Notes: generated from the sequence alone by a model not told the origin. Counted from the stretch's first letter, positions 42,678-51,700 are shown. The stretch is DNA of 64,000 bases from Archangium violaceum (GCF_016887565.1 NZ_CP069396.1:12196001-12260000); one strand, 5' to 3'. Numbers and translations are program-made.

Positions 42678-45600
42678 TCATAGGAATCGCAGCTCCCCGG
42701 CGACCCCGACCGCGCGCCGCAGGTGCTCGAGCGCCGCCTCCCGCTGCCCCTGACTCCACGCCTCGAGCGCCGCCCTCAGGGCGCCGGCCAGTGGGTCGGG
42801 CAGGGGGATCTGCGTCGGGTCCAGCATCACGCGCGCGCGCTCCACCGCCTCCGCCACCTCACCGCGCCGCGACTCCATCGCCATCAGGAGCAGCAACCCC
42901 TGCCATTGCCCGCCAAAGTGCGAGTACCGCTCCGCGAGCTTCCGCCAGCGCTCCACGGCGTCCCGCGCGTCCCGCTCGGCATCCTCCAGGCGCTGCTCCT
43001 TCCAGGCCACCCAGGCCCGGGTGGCCAGGGCCGCGCCCACGTAGTCGTCCATGCGCGCCTCGGTCGCGACCCGCAGGCTCCGCTCACTCCAGGTGCGCGC
43101 CTCGGAGACCTGACCCCGCCGCCGGTACACCTGCAGCAGGTACGTCAGCAGGCGTGACTGCAACGTCAGGTCCCCCACCCGCTCCGCCAGCCGCAACCCC
43201 ACCAGGCCCTGCCGCTCCGACTCCTCCAGGTCTCCGTGGAACAACAAGGAGAAGGCGAGGAAGAAGCGGCACGTCGCCTGCTCGGACAGGTCCCCGGATT
43301 GCTCGCTGGCCGCCACCGCCTGCCGGGCGGTCCGCACCGTCTCGGCGGAAAGGACGTAGTTCTCACGCCGGAAGGCCCACAGGAGGATCGCCTGGAAGAA
43401 GCGCACGCGTTGCGAGGACGTGCCTCGTGCTTCCACCGGATGGCGAACCTTGTCGATGAGCGCGCCCATCTCCTCGACCCGTCCCATCCAGTAGTAGACC
43501 CAGATGCGCTCCACTTGAATCTGCACCCACTCGTGCCACCAGCCGGACGCGGTCTCCTCCGCTCCAACCGCACCGGGCTCGGAGTGGACCGAGCCCAGCG
43601 CGGCTTCGGCCTCGTCGTAAGCGCGCAGCGCGGCCTCGTGCTGGTGGTGCGTCTCCCAGGTCTTGCCCAGCTTGCGGTGGAGGCCGGCGCGCTGGCGCTG
43701 GTGGGCCGGCGAGAGCCGGGCCAGGGCCCCGCCATATGCCGCGCGCGCTTCCTCCTGCCGTCCGCAGAGGGCCAGCAGGTCTCCCAGACTCTCGTGGAGG
43801 TAGCGGAAGTCCGGCTCCCCCTCCTCCCGACCCTCCGCGCCCGGGCGCGGGAGCAGCTCCGCCTCGGACAAGGCCGATTGGTAGAAGGAGATCGCCTGCT
43901 CATTGGCATAGGCGCCCCGGGCGCGATCTCCCGCCAGACGGAAGTAGCGGCTCGCCCGATCGTGCACCTCGGCCTTCGCCCAGTGGTGGGCCAGACCAGG
44001 CGACAACAGGGCGAAGTCGCGTTCCCCGGCGTGGCGATGCTCGAGAGCCTCGGCGGAGCGATGGTGGAGCTGGCGGCGCCGCTCGGGGGACAGGCCCGCG
44101 TAGGTGAGCTCGCGCAGCTTGTCGTGGATGAAGCGCAGCCGGCCTCCCGTCACATGCTCGAGGATCTGCCGCACCCGCAGCGTCTCCAGGGCCTCCAGGG
44201 CCTCCGACTCGCTGAGCGGGACGGTGCGCAGCAGCAGCTCGGCGTCGAGCTCACGCCCGAGCACGGCGGCCAGCTCCACCACCCCACGGGCCCGGGCATC
44301 CAGACCGCCCAGGCGCCGGTTGATGATCTCCGCGATGGACTCGGGCAGCGCGAGCGCCTCGAGCGAGCCGGGGGCCCGCTCGACCAACCGCCACTGCCCG
44401 GAGGCGTCGCGGTGCAGCAACCCCTCCGTGATGGCGGCCCGCAGGTACTCGGCGACGAAGAAGGGATTGCCCTCGGATTGGAGCACCAGCCCGTCGAAGT
44501 CCGGAGGCAGTGAGCCCAGGGCCAGCATGCCGCAGACCATGGACCGGATGCTCGACGCGTCGAGCCGCCCCAGCTCCAGGTGCAGGGCCCTCGCGGACAC
44601 CACTTCGTGCAGGGGCTCGCTCAGCTCCTCCATGCGGTACGTGCCCAGCAGCAGCACGCCCCGCTCGACGAGCTCCTCGTACCGCAGCCGCTTCAGGAAG
44701 CCCAGCGTCAGCTCGTCCGCCCACTGCAGGTCATCGAGGATGAGCAGCAGCGATTCCTCCTCGCTGAAGGCGAAGAGGACCTCCTGGAGGGAAGTGAAGA
44801 TGCGCGAGCGCTCGGCCTCGTTGTTGGCCAGGGGAGGAGGTGGGGGCCGCTCGCGCAGGCCGGGAAGCGAGTCCAGGGAGGGCTCGAAGGGGACCAGCAC
44901 CTTGCCCCACCGCCCGAGTATCCGCTCCGTTTCCGCCTCCCCCCAGGCACGGCACCGGTCCGCCACCAGGGTCAGCAGCGGGCGGAAGGGGTGGAGCGGC
45001 GAGGCCCGCGTCGTGGCATCCACCTGCGTGCCCGAGAGTCCGAGCGGAATGCACTCGCCGGTCACCACCGTCAGCTCGCTGAAGACGGCCTCACGGGCGA
45101 GCTCCATGGCCAGCCGCGTCTTGCCCACGCCACTGCCACCACCGATGAAGACGCGGTCACCCTGGCCCTGGCTCAGCGAGTCGAGCCTGGCGCGGAGGCT
45201 CCGCACCGCGTCCTCCCGCCCCGTGAAGAAAGACCGGTAGAGGTAGGGCCGGGGCTTGGGCAGCCGCGCCGGTTGCACCGCCTCCACCCCCAGCTCCGCG
45301 AGCACCCGGTCGACATCCTCGGCGTAGCCCAGCCGATCCTGGGGCCGCTTCTCCAGCAGCTTGAGGATGAGCCACTCCAGCCGCTCCGGGAGTGGCTCGT
45401 CGAGGAGCATGGAGGGGGGAGTGGGCGGTTGCCGGAGATGGCGCTTGCGGACGGCTCCGCTCGTGCCGCCCCCGAAAGGAGGGAAACCGGTCACGCACTC
45501 ATACAGGATGCACCCGAGCGAATAGAGGTCGGCACGGGCGTCCACCAGATCGCCCTGGATCTGCTCGGGCGACATGTAGAGGAGAGTGCCCAGCCTGGCG

Positions 45601-46175
45601 TCATCCACCTGGAGCAGCTCCCGCCCGTAGGCGCCACTGAAGGCCGCCGCTACCCCCAGGTCTCCGAGCACCACCGTCCCGTCCTCGCGGACGAAGACGT
45701 TGCCGGGCTTGAGGTCGCGGTGGACCAGACCGCAGCCATGCAGGTAGGCCAGCGGCGAGCACAAGCTCCGCACGAGCTTCAGCAGAGGGAGCACGGGCAG
45801 CTTCACCGGGGAAGCGGCATCACGCGGAGGCCCCTCGACATGCCAGTACCGATCGATGAGCTGCTGGAGCGTGCGGCCCTTCACCAGCTCCATCGCATAC
45901 CAGGGCAGTCCACCGGAGATGCCACTGTCGAGGATCCGGACCACACCGGGGTGCTGGATACGGCCGAGCACCCGTACCTCCCAGCGGAGATTGGACGACA
46001 GGGATTCGCGCGCCACCCGGACCGTCTTCAGCGCGACGAGCTCATCCCGGTCCCGATGGTGTCCCAGATAGACGACGCCCATTCCCCCGCGCCCGAGAAC
46101 CCCCTGTAGCTGGTAGGGACCCAAGGCCTGGGGCATGAAGGGCCCGCTCTCCAGCAAGGATTGTTCGTGGTCCAC
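42678..46175 (-). CDS. Ser/Thr kinase - AAA ATPase - TPR signalling protein
   Basis: A 1165-residue protein of the PknK/AcnA-like type. The kinase has LGRGGMGVVY (27-36), K50, HRDLKPGN (152-159) and DLG (172-174) in place of DFG. A STAND/AAA ATPase follows, with Walker A GGGSGVGKT (345-353) and Walker B LLLILDDLQWAD (about 475). The rest (about 620-1165) is TPR-like helical repeats. This architecture usually links a kinase to a large regulatory hub. The start is GTG with AGGAGCGGAG before it. It leads an operon with two genes of unknown function, and a 40-base element upstream is shared with the YcaO operon. Confidence 0.93.
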   Translation of the reverse strand: MDHEQSLLESGPFMPQALGPYQLQGVLGRGGMGVVYLGHHRDRDELVALKTVRVARESLSSNLRWEVRVLGRIQHPGVVRILDSGISGGLPWYAMELVKGRTLQQLIDRYWHVEGPPRDAASPVKLPVLPLLKLVRSLCSPLAYLHGCGLVHRDLKPGNVFVREDGTVVLGDLGVAAAFSGAYGRELLQVDDARLGTLLYMSPEQIQGDLVDARADLYSLGCILYECVTGFPPFGGGTSGAVRKRHLRQPPTPPSMLLDEPLPERLEWLILKLLEKRPQDRLGYAEDVDRVLAELGVEAVQPARLPKPRPYLYRSFFTGREDAVRSLRARLDSLSQGQGDRVFIGGGSGVGKTRLAMELAREAVFSELTVVTGECIPLGLSGTQVDATTRASPLHPFRPLLTLVADRCRAWGEAETERILGRWGKVLVPFEPSLDSLPGLRERPPPPPLANNEAERSRIFTSLQEVLFAFSEEESLLLILDDLQWADELTLGFLKRLRYEELVERGVLLLGTYRMEELSEPLHEVVSARALHLELGRLDASSIRSMVCGMLALGSLPPDFDGLVLQSEGNPFFVAEYLRAAITEGLLHRDASGQWRLVERAPGSLEALALPESIAEIINRRLGGLDARARGVVELAAVLGRELDAELLLRTVPLSESEALEALETLRVRQILEHVTGGRLRFIHDKLRELTYAGLSPERRRQLHHRSAEALEHRHAGERDFALLSPGLAHHWAKAEVHDRASRYFRLAGDRARGAYANEQAISFYQSALSEAELLPRPGAEGREEGEPDFRYLHESLGDLLALCGRQEEARAAYGGALARLSPAHQRQRAGLHRKLGKTWETHHQHEAALRAYDEAEAALGSVHSEPGAVGAEETASGWWHEWVQIQVERIWVYYWMGRVEEMGALIDKVRHPVEARGTSSQRVRFFQAILLWAFRRENYVLSAETVRTARQAVAASEQSGDLSEQATCRFFLAFSLLFHGDLEESERQGLVGLRLAERVGDLTLQSRLLTYLLQVYRRRGQVSEARTWSERSLRVATEARMDDYVGAALATRAWVAWKEQRLEDAERDARDAVERWRKLAERYSHFGGQWQGLLLLMAMESRRGEVAEAVERARVMLDPTQIPLPDPLAGALRAALEAWSQGQREAALEHLRRAVGVAGELRFL

Positions 46176-46244
46176 GGCTCCGCTCCTGCCAGCGCCTGCG
46201 TGCCTGTCCGGTCCCGCTCGCTACGACACCACTCGGGTCCTCCC

Positions 46245-46328
46245 TCATGAATGAGGAGCGAGCACCGGATGTGACAAGGCAGACCGTGGGATATGGCAGG
46301 CGCCGGGGCGAAGGGGTGCTGTATCCAT
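46245..46328 (-). CDS. Candidate 27-residue peptide (possible RiPP precursor), speculative
   Basis: A 28-codon frame starting with ATG after AGGGGGG, 51 bases downstream of the TfuA stop and ending 69 bases before the kinase start. The peptide holds PGACHIPRSALSHPVLAPHS. The in-frame extension upstream of the YcaO gene encodes a similar stretch (PGACHARWAPLSHPGPAPT then HS). The two differ by a whole-codon gap, and where residues match most base changes fall in third positions. The same bases form the shared 40-base element, so conservation as a promoter is the rival explanation. No expression evidence is available. Confidence 0.3.
   Translation of the reverse strand: MDTAPLRPGACHIPRSALSHPVLAPHS
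46265..46304 (-). promoter_or_regulatory. Shared 40-base element, copy B (kinase operon)
   Basis: Matches copy A at 49054-49093 in 31 of 40 positions without gaps. On the minus strand it contains GGCGCCTGCCAT and CCTTGTCACATCCGG. It lies 89 bases before the kinase start. It may be a regulator site or the coding part of the small peptide at 46245-46328. Confidence 0.5.
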
Positions 46329-46379
46329 CCCCCCTGGAGATCCTCCGTCAGCCCGGTGACCGGAAGACCTGGTCCTCGC

Positions 46380-47744
46380 TCACTCCTCCCCTACCCGCTG
46401 CTCGAGCTCCTGCTCCAGGCGCAGGAAGCAGCGCTCCCGCAACACCGCGCGCCGGAGCTCATCCTCGCCGCCAAAACCCACGCCGCGTGCGTACCGCGCG
46501 AGCTGGGAGGGTACGGGCCGACCGAGCCGCTCCATGAAGTACCAGCGCCACAGAGCCGCCTCCTCGAGCCCGGCCTCCTCGAGCCCGGGGTGCTCCAGAC
46601 CGGAGCGGGAAAGCGTCCGCGCCTTGCGACAGGCACGGTCCAGCAGCGGCCCGTAGATACCGAGCGAGCGCAGGTGATCCGGCAGGCACCGCTCCACCTC
46701 CGTGGCGTGCAGCAGCTCCGTCTGGCGTACCCACGTCTCATCCCGGAAGAACCGCAACGGCTCGGCGATGCGCTGCGCCACCAGCCACTCCTCGAACTGA
46801 GGCAGCTCGCCCAGTCCGTGCTCGCGACGGAATGCCTCACAGACCCGCCGCATCGCCTCCAGTTCGACCTCACCGCCCCGCTGCCGGGCCTCTTCCAGGG
46901 CCAGGGCACGCGCCAGGGCTCCGGCCCGCACCCGGGGAAGAAGGCCGCCGACCCGCAGCTCCTCGAGCAACGCCTCCCGCGGGAGCGGCTCGCCCTCCTC
47001 ACGGCTGCCCGACTCGAGCCGCCCGGCGCATCGGCGAGCTTCCGCCCACGCGTCCGTCTGGGCGAGCGTGTACGAGACCTGCTTGGGTTCGGGGTGGGCC
47101 GCCAGGTACTCGCGCATCTGGCGGAGCATGGCCAGCGCGTCCGCGCGCTTCTGATCGACCCATCCCCGTGGCAGCCACTCCCGCAGCCGCCGCAGAGGCT
47201 CGGGCGGCAAGCCCGCGTCCTCGGCCCGCCCGAGCAGGGCCGGCCAGCTCCGCTCCGGGTAGTAGAGTTCCTTGGCGAGCTGCTCCAGCGCCTCGCGTAC
47301 CAGCACGTCCACCACGCCTTCGCGCTCGGCGCGCGCCAGGGAGGCCCGGATGTTGACCAGGGCCTCCGACAACGGGCGGAAGCCGTCCTCGGCGGGCGCG
47401 TGCGCCATGGCCACCTCGTCGTCATCCGTCAGCTCGCCGCGCTGGAATGCCTCGAAGATGACCCCCACGCCCTCCATGCCGAACGAGGCCAGCTCCGCCG
47501 CTCGCAGCGCCCCCATGCTCGCGCTTCCGAAGACGGGGATGCCCTCGGCCATGGCCCAGAGGATCTCCTTGTGCCAGACAGAGGGAACACCATCGAAGTA
47601 GCCGTCGATGAGACCGATGGCCGCTGGCCGTTCGAGCGCGGCCCGGTAGACATCCCCCTGGGCCGCGGGCGGAAGGAACACGGCCTCCAGCTCGCGTCTC
47701 CCCTCCCGCGCGGGCAGCGTGGGTCCCACGAAGACGTAGATCAT
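46380..47744 (-). CDS. tfuA: TfuA-like protein, partner of YcaO
   Basis: A 454-residue protein whose first 200 residues are a clear TfuA core: IYVFVGPTLPAREG, LPPAAQGDVYRA, IGLIDGYFDGVPSVWHKEIL, FGSASMGALRAAEL and VNIRA. TfuA works with YcaO to thioamidate peptides or, in methanogens, a glycine of McrA; the partner lies immediately upstream with a four-base overlap (ATGA). The C-terminal 250 residues are helical, Arg/Glu/Leu-rich and longer than in the smallest family members. Substrate is unknown; a short peptide just downstream is a candidate. Confidence 0.9.
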   Translation of the reverse strand: MIYVFVGPTLPAREGRRELEAVFLPPAAQGDVYRAALERPAAIGLIDGYFDGVPSVWHKEILWAMAEGIPVFGSASMGALRAAELASFGMEGVGVIFEAFQRGELTDDDEVAMAHAPAEDGFRPLSEALVNIRASLARAEREGVVDVLVREALEQLAKELYYPERSWPALLGRAEDAGLPPEPLRRLREWLPRGWVDQKRADALAMLRQMREYLAAHPEPKQVSYTLAQTDAWAEARRCAGRLESGSREEGEPLPREALLEELRVGGLLPRVRAGALARALALEEARQRGGEVELEAMRRVCEAFRREHGLGELPQFEEWLVAQRIAEPLRFFRDETWVRQTELLHATEVERCLPDHLRSLGIYGPLLDRACRKARTLSRSGLEHPGLEEAGLEEAALWRWYFMERLGRPVPSQLARYARGVGFGGEDELRRAVLRERCFLRLEQELEQRVGEE

Positions 47745-49012
47745 CGGCTGCGCTCCTTCAGCATCTCGCGGCCCCGGCGTCCCGGGACGTAGCCGGGCGC
47801 GTCGTGGAGCGCCTCCAGACCGGGCACCACCACCCGCACCACGGGGATGCGGAACTCGGGCCGGGACAGGTCCACCACCACCACCTGGTGCAGCCCCACC
47901 GCCGCCAGCCGCTCCAGCTCCCACGCCACGTCCTCCTCGAAGGAGCGCCCCGCGAAGGAGGGCACGTCCTGGAAGGGCCGGACCGGCGGCTCCCGGTGCA
48001 TCCGCTCCACCTGGTGGCGCCAGACGGCCGGGTCCCGGAAGGCGTCGTAACAGCGGGTGACCCCCATGTCGTCGCGAGCACCGGAGATGAGCGTGAGCCG
48101 CACCTGGGCCGCTTCGGTGAGCGCGCGCAGCAGGGCGATTTCCCGCGCGGGATGACAGCCCGCCCCCGTCGTGGGAGCGCGGAACCGGAGCGGCTCCGGC
48201 GAGCGTTCGGCGAGAAGACAGTAGAAGGACGCCAGCCCCACGTCGGTGGTCGTCTCCCAGACGGCCACCTCCATCCCGGCCCGCTCGAAGCGCTCCAGCA
48301 CCTGGAGGCAGACCGGGTCATCCACCGTGCTCAAATCCAATCGCGTCGGGTGTTGCGACTCCTCGCTCCGCAGGTGCCACAGCGTGGTGGCATCCCGCTC
48401 CACCACCTCACAGAGGCCGTGGCTGATGGCCTCCAGCGGATGGTTTCCAGAGGCCAGTCCATTGGAGCTCATGAGGAACGCGCCACTGCCTTCGGGCAGC
48501 GGGAGGGTGAAGTCCGTGTGGACCAACTCGAAAGGCAACCACAGGGGAGAGCCGTCCCGAAGGTCACGCCCCTCGACCCATAACAGCCGCATCGCCGGGT
48601 GGAAGGAGTTGACCGACAGGCGCGGAAGCGCGCCCACCTCCACCACCGGGTGGCTCGCCCGCAGCTCGTCGTAGCTGGCGCGCCGCAGCGGCAGGTCGAT
48701 GTGCTCGGCGTGGTAGGACTCCACCGCCTCCATCAGCCCGGAGGCTCGCGCCGCGGTCAGGTCCATCCCCTTGCCCTGCGACGCCGACAGCGAGCGCGCG
48801 TTGGGCCGGTACACCGCCACGACCGGGAGGCCTATCCAATCCAGGCCGGTGAGATTGGCGATGCGAGTGATACCCATGTCCCGCATGAGCGGGCACACCC
48901 TCCGCAGCGTCTCCTCGGGAGGAATCAGCCGGTGCGTCCCCATGCGGTAGGACTTGGGAGCCAACGTCTCCGTGGTCCCCCCCGGCTCGACGACTGTCGA
49001 AGTCCACACCAT
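47741..49012 (-). CDS. ycaO: YcaO-domain cyclodehydratase/thioamidation protein
   Basis: A 423-residue YcaO protein. The ATP-binding Glu-rich motifs of the family are visible: GKGMDLTAARASGLMEAVES, where the Glu pair binds magnesium, and HGLCEVVERDA further on. YcaO enzymes phosphorylate a peptide amide to form azoline or, with TfuA, a thioamide. The stop overlaps the TfuA ATG by four bases. I chose the ATG at 49012; the frame stays open upstream to a GTG at 49120, and that 36-residue extension contains a stretch similar to the small peptide at 46245, so the real start deserves care. Copy A of the shared element is upstream. Confidence 0.88.
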   Translation of the reverse strand: MVWTSTVVEPGGTTETLAPKSYRMGTHRLIPPEETLRRVCPLMRDMGITRIANLTGLDWIGLPVVAVYRPNARSLSASQGKGMDLTAARASGLMEAVESYHAEHIDLPLRRASYDELRASHPVVEVGALPRLSVNSFHPAMRLLWVEGRDLRDGSPLWLPFELVHTDFTLPLPEGSGAFLMSSNGLASGNHPLEAISHGLCEVVERDATTLWHLRSEESQHPTRLDLSTVDDPVCLQVLERFERAGMEVAVWETTTDVGLASFYCLLAERSPEPLRFRAPTTGAGCHPAREIALLRALTEAAQVRLTLISGARDDMGVTRCYDAFRDPAVWRHQVERMHREPPVRPFQDVPSFAGRSFEEDVAWELERLAAVGLHQVVVVDLSRPEFRIPVVRVVVPGLEALHDAPGYVPGRRGREMLKERSR

Positions 49013-49053
49013 GCGCACCCCCGGAGGTCGTGGGGAATGAGTGGGGGCCGGGC

Positions 49054-49093
49054 CCGGGTGTGACAAGGGAGCCCAGCGGGCATGACAGGCGCC
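49054..49093 (-). promoter_or_regulatory. Shared 40-base element, copy A (YcaO-TfuA operon)
   Basis: On the minus strand it contains GGCGCCTGTCAT and CCCTTGTCACACCCGG, two TGTCA boxes 22 bases apart. It lies 41 bases before the chosen YcaO start. Copy B precedes the kinase operon. No matching sigma-54 or clear -10 box accompanies it. Confidence 0.5.
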
Positions 49094-49174
49094 AGGGCAG
49101 GCCGGTCGGAGACGGCGCACACGAGGACAGCTGGCGGGGTGATGGACGTGTCGGAGAACCGACAGGGCTGACCG

Positions 49175-50086
49175 TCAAACCCCCACCGGAAGATGATGGT
49201 CGGCCAGCACGCGCTCCACATAGTCGCGGACCCGGCTGGGGCGCAGTGCCATGGCCTCCATGGCGGGTCTCGGATTGACCGGGCCGCCGAGCGCGACATG
49301 GAGCATCAGTGCCGCCAAGGAGCGCTGGAGCGGATCGGTGGCACCGTCGAGCTGCTCGCGGAGCGCCTGCTCGGGAATATGCTCCAGCGTCCACCGACGA
49401 CCGCTCCGCTCCTCGAAGAGGCGGACCACATCGAGTTGGCCGAGCGCCTCCTCCCCCCCGAGCTGGAGGACCGCATTCCAGGCCCGCGGACTCTCCAGCG
49501 CGGCGGCGGCGAAACGAGCCACATCCTCGAAGGAGATCCAGTTCAGCCCGCCACGCCCCGTCCCACAGAGGCGCGCATGGGCCTTCAGGAAATCGAAGCC
49601 CAGGGCAGGGCTCAACCAGACCTCGGTGAAATAGGTGGGCTGGAGGATGGTGTAGCGAGGAATCCCGCTCCGCATCAGCGACTGCTCCACCGCGCGCTTG
49701 GCCTGCTGGAGGGGGGAGTCCACTTCCATGGGCGCGAAAGAGACGAAGACGAAGTGTTCCACTCCCGCGCGCCTCGCGGCCTCCACGAGAGCCAACTGGC
49801 CCTCCAGATCCACCGCTTGAATCGAGTCCCCCGCTTGCCTCGAGACCGTGGAGGTAGCCGTCGAGATGATCGCCCGGGCGCCCTCGCAGACCCCATCGAG
49901 CGAGGACCGGGCCTTCAAGTCCCCCTGTCGCAACTCCACTCCCGCCTCTTCGAGGCGCTCGACCCGGCTCGGCTCCGAGGTCGGTCGGACCATGGCCCTC
50001 ACCGGTAGGCCCGACGCCCGCAGGTGCTTGCAGATCGCCCCTCCCAGCAACCCCGTGGCGCCTACGACGGCCGTGACGTGCTTCAT
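49175..50086 (-). CDS. NmrA/SDR-family NAD(P)-binding protein
   Basis: A 303-residue atypical short-chain dehydrogenase. The N-terminus holds the nucleotide loop GATGLLGGAICKHL (9-22) and a following basic patch (VRPTSEPSR) that would favour NADPH. It lacks the usual Tyr-x3-Lys pair at the expected place, and the pattern GDLKARSSL and FVFVSFAPM is that of NmrA-like sensors and NAD(P)H:quinone oxidoreductase-like members. Catalytic role is uncertain. GGAGG precedes the ATG. It follows the ABA4-like operon on the same strand, 104 bases away, and may be transcribed with it. Confidence 0.85.
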   Translation of the reverse strand: MKHVTAVVGATGLLGGAICKHLRASGLPVRAMVRPTSEPSRVERLEEAGVELRQGDLKARSSLDGVCEGARAIISTATSTVSRQAGDSIQAVDLEGQLALVEAARRAGVEHFVFVSFAPMEVDSPLQQAKRAVEQSLMRSGIPRYTILQPTYFTEVWLSPALGFDFLKAHARLCGTGRGGLNWISFEDVARFAAAALESPRAWNAVLQLGGEEALGQLDVVRLFEERSGRRWTLEHIPEQALREQLDGATDPLQRSLAALMLHVALGGPVNPRPAMEAMALRPSRVRDYVERVLADHHLPVGV

Positions 50087-50190
50087 GGCCTCCAACCTCC
50101 GTTGACGGAAAGCCCCCAGGCAAAGAGTAGGGAGTCCATGAATGTGATGCCCGGAAGCCGGCCGCCCGCCGAGGGCTTGTCTCCTGGATC

Positions 50191-51159
50191 TCAGGCCACG
50201 GTGACGGCGGCCGGCTGGCGCCGCAGCAGCGTGGCAGACGCCGTGGCGAGGGCGGCCGTGGCCACCAGCGCGAGGCTCGCGAGCCCCACCGCGTCCCACC
50301 GGGTGATGGGCAGGCCCCGGAGCGCCTGGGCCGCGAGCACCAGGGTCACTCCGACGTAGGCGACCCCCGCGGCGCGGACGGCGGCCAGCCGCTGCGTCTC
50401 GGAGAGGTTGCGCCGGCGCGCGAGCAGCACCACGAGGAGCGGAAGGACCTGCATGCCGTGCAGCCCGAGGAAGTGCGCCGGCCGCATGTCCCCCGCCACC
50501 GTGCTCCACCCCACCAGGGGCAGCCCCGGGCCGCCGTCCGCCGCGCCGAACGTGTGCGAGCCCGCCTCGACCACCCGCTGCCCGGCCTTCATGGCCTCGA
50601 GCTGCGCCGCGTTCGGGTTCGTCATGAAGAACCCGAGCCCGCAGCCAATCACCGCCACGATGAACCCGATGCGCAGCGCCGACGCGAGCGGGCGCTCCGC
50701 CAGCCGCGCACGCAGCAGGGCGATCGCGAGGACGATCATCGTCACCCAGAGCACCGTGATGGTGACGCCCATGGTGCTGAAGATGAAGGCGTCGAAGGGC
50801 GTGGCGATGTTGAAGTGGCTGCGCACCCCGCGCGCCGCCTGGAGGGTGATGCCCACCATCTCGAGGACGCCGGCCGCCGCGAGGATGCCGCCCGAGATCC
50901 GGACGAGCCGCCTCCGCTCGGAGAGGAAGGATAGGAAGTACAGCACCGTGGCGTTGTACGCGACCAGCGACACGTAGAACTTCGTCGGCTTGAGCCACAC
51001 GGGCTCGCCCACCAGGAGCCTCGGGTCGAGGACGAGGCCCAGCGTGGTGAACACGGCGCCGAGGGCCATGACCACGGTGGCCAGAGCGAGGGCCGGAGAG
51101 AGGGACCAGGCCCGGTTCCAGAGCGAGCGCGCGGACAGTGCGGAAGTGGTGGCGGACAT
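50191..51159 (-). CDS. Polytopic membrane protein linked to ABA4-like gene
   Basis: A 322-residue membrane protein with about eight hydrophobic segments. The N-terminal half holds WLKPTKFYVSLVAYNATVLY, and the centre holds a conserved-looking loop with His and Trp (PLVGWSTVAGDMRPAHFLGL). I do not recognise a named family. It may be a photoreceptor-like or carotenoid-processing membrane protein, but that is a guess from its neighbour. Its ATG overlaps the stop of the ABA4-like gene by one base (TGATG), so the two are coupled. Transcription is from the promoter at 51672-51700. Confidence 0.75.
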   Translation of the reverse strand: MSATTSALSARSLWNRAWSLSPALALATVVMALGAVFTTLGLVLDPRLLVGEPVWLKPTKFYVSLVAYNATVLYFLSFLSERRRLVRISGGILAAAGVLEMVGITLQAARGVRSHFNIATPFDAFIFSTMGVTITVLWVTMIVLAIALLRARLAERPLASALRIGFIVAVIGCGLGFFMTNPNAAQLEAMKAGQRVVEAGSHTFGAADGGPGLPLVGWSTVAGDMRPAHFLGLHGMQVLPLLVVLLARRRNLSETQRLAAVRAAGVAYVGVTLVLAAQALRGLPITRWDAVGLASLALVATAALATASATLLRRQPAAVTVA

Positions 51160-51635
51160 CAGCGGACTCCTTCGGTGGCGACGGGAGTGGAGGACACGGG
51201 AAGCGGGGCGACGGCGGGCAGGAAGCGCCGGGTGACGAGGCGGACGGCCGCGTAGGCGAGATAGCCGGTGGGGCCGAGCATGAAGGTCAGGAAGAGGCAG
51301 GGCACGACGAGCAGGTGGGGGATGCCGCGGCGCTGGGAATCGGCCAGCACCACCCGGCCCACCAGGAAGTCGAACGCGAGGTAGTGGATCCACCCCGCGA
51401 GCAGCATGCCGGGGCGCTGGAGCGCGGCGCCGATGTGCTCCAGCGTGTCGAACTGGCCGAGCAGGCCCGGCAGGTGCGGCGCCACCAGCGCCAGGTAGAC
51501 GGCGCCAATCACCAGGGGGATGGCGTCGCTCTCCAGCACCCACCGCGTCACGCGCGCCCGGGGCGCCAGCACCATCGCCAGCCAGCCCAGCAGCACCGGC
51601 ACGTTCAGGATCTTCAGTATCAGCTCGCCGTCCAT
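51159..51635 (-). CDS. ABA4-like (DUF4281) membrane protein
   Basis: A 158-residue protein with four hydrophobic segments. The stretch GWIHYLAFDFLVGRVVLADS followed by QRRGIPHLLVVPCLFLTFML is the hallmark of the ABA4/DUF4281 family. In plants ABA4 is needed for neoxanthin synthesis; bacterial members are of unknown function but often sit near carotenoid or light-response genes. AGGAGG lies just before the ATG. It leads an operon with a larger membrane protein, behind a good sigma-70 promoter whose spacer contains a possible operator. Confidence 0.85.
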   Translation of the reverse strand: MDGELILKILNVPVLLGWLAMVLAPRARVTRWVLESDAIPLVIGAVYLALVAPHLPGLLGQFDTLEHIGAALQRPGMLLAGWIHYLAFDFLVGRVVLADSQRRGIPHLLVVPCLFLTFMLGPTGYLAYAAVRLVTRRFLPAVAPLPVSSTPVATEGVR

Positions 51636-51671
51636 GGCTCCTCCTGCGGTTCACCCGCCCTCATGTTTCCA

Positions 51672-51700
51672 ATGTAAACACCACATGTATCCACTGTCAA
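51672..51700 (-). promoter_or_regulatory. Sigma-70 promoter of the ABA4-like operon
   Basis: On the minus strand TTGACA, a 17-base spacer and TTACAT. Transcription should begin near 51665, 30 bases before the ATG at 51635. The AT-rich spacer contains GTGGATACATGTGGTG, with two GTGG units, and could hold a repressor site. MerR-type light regulators of the CarA/CarH/LitR kind control such genes in myxobacteria; that link is inference. Confidence 0.65.

Noticed and set aside
46265-49093. Sigma-54 (-24/-12) reading of the shared 40-base element
   Set aside because: The GG and GC pairs do not have the required ten-base spacing in either copy.
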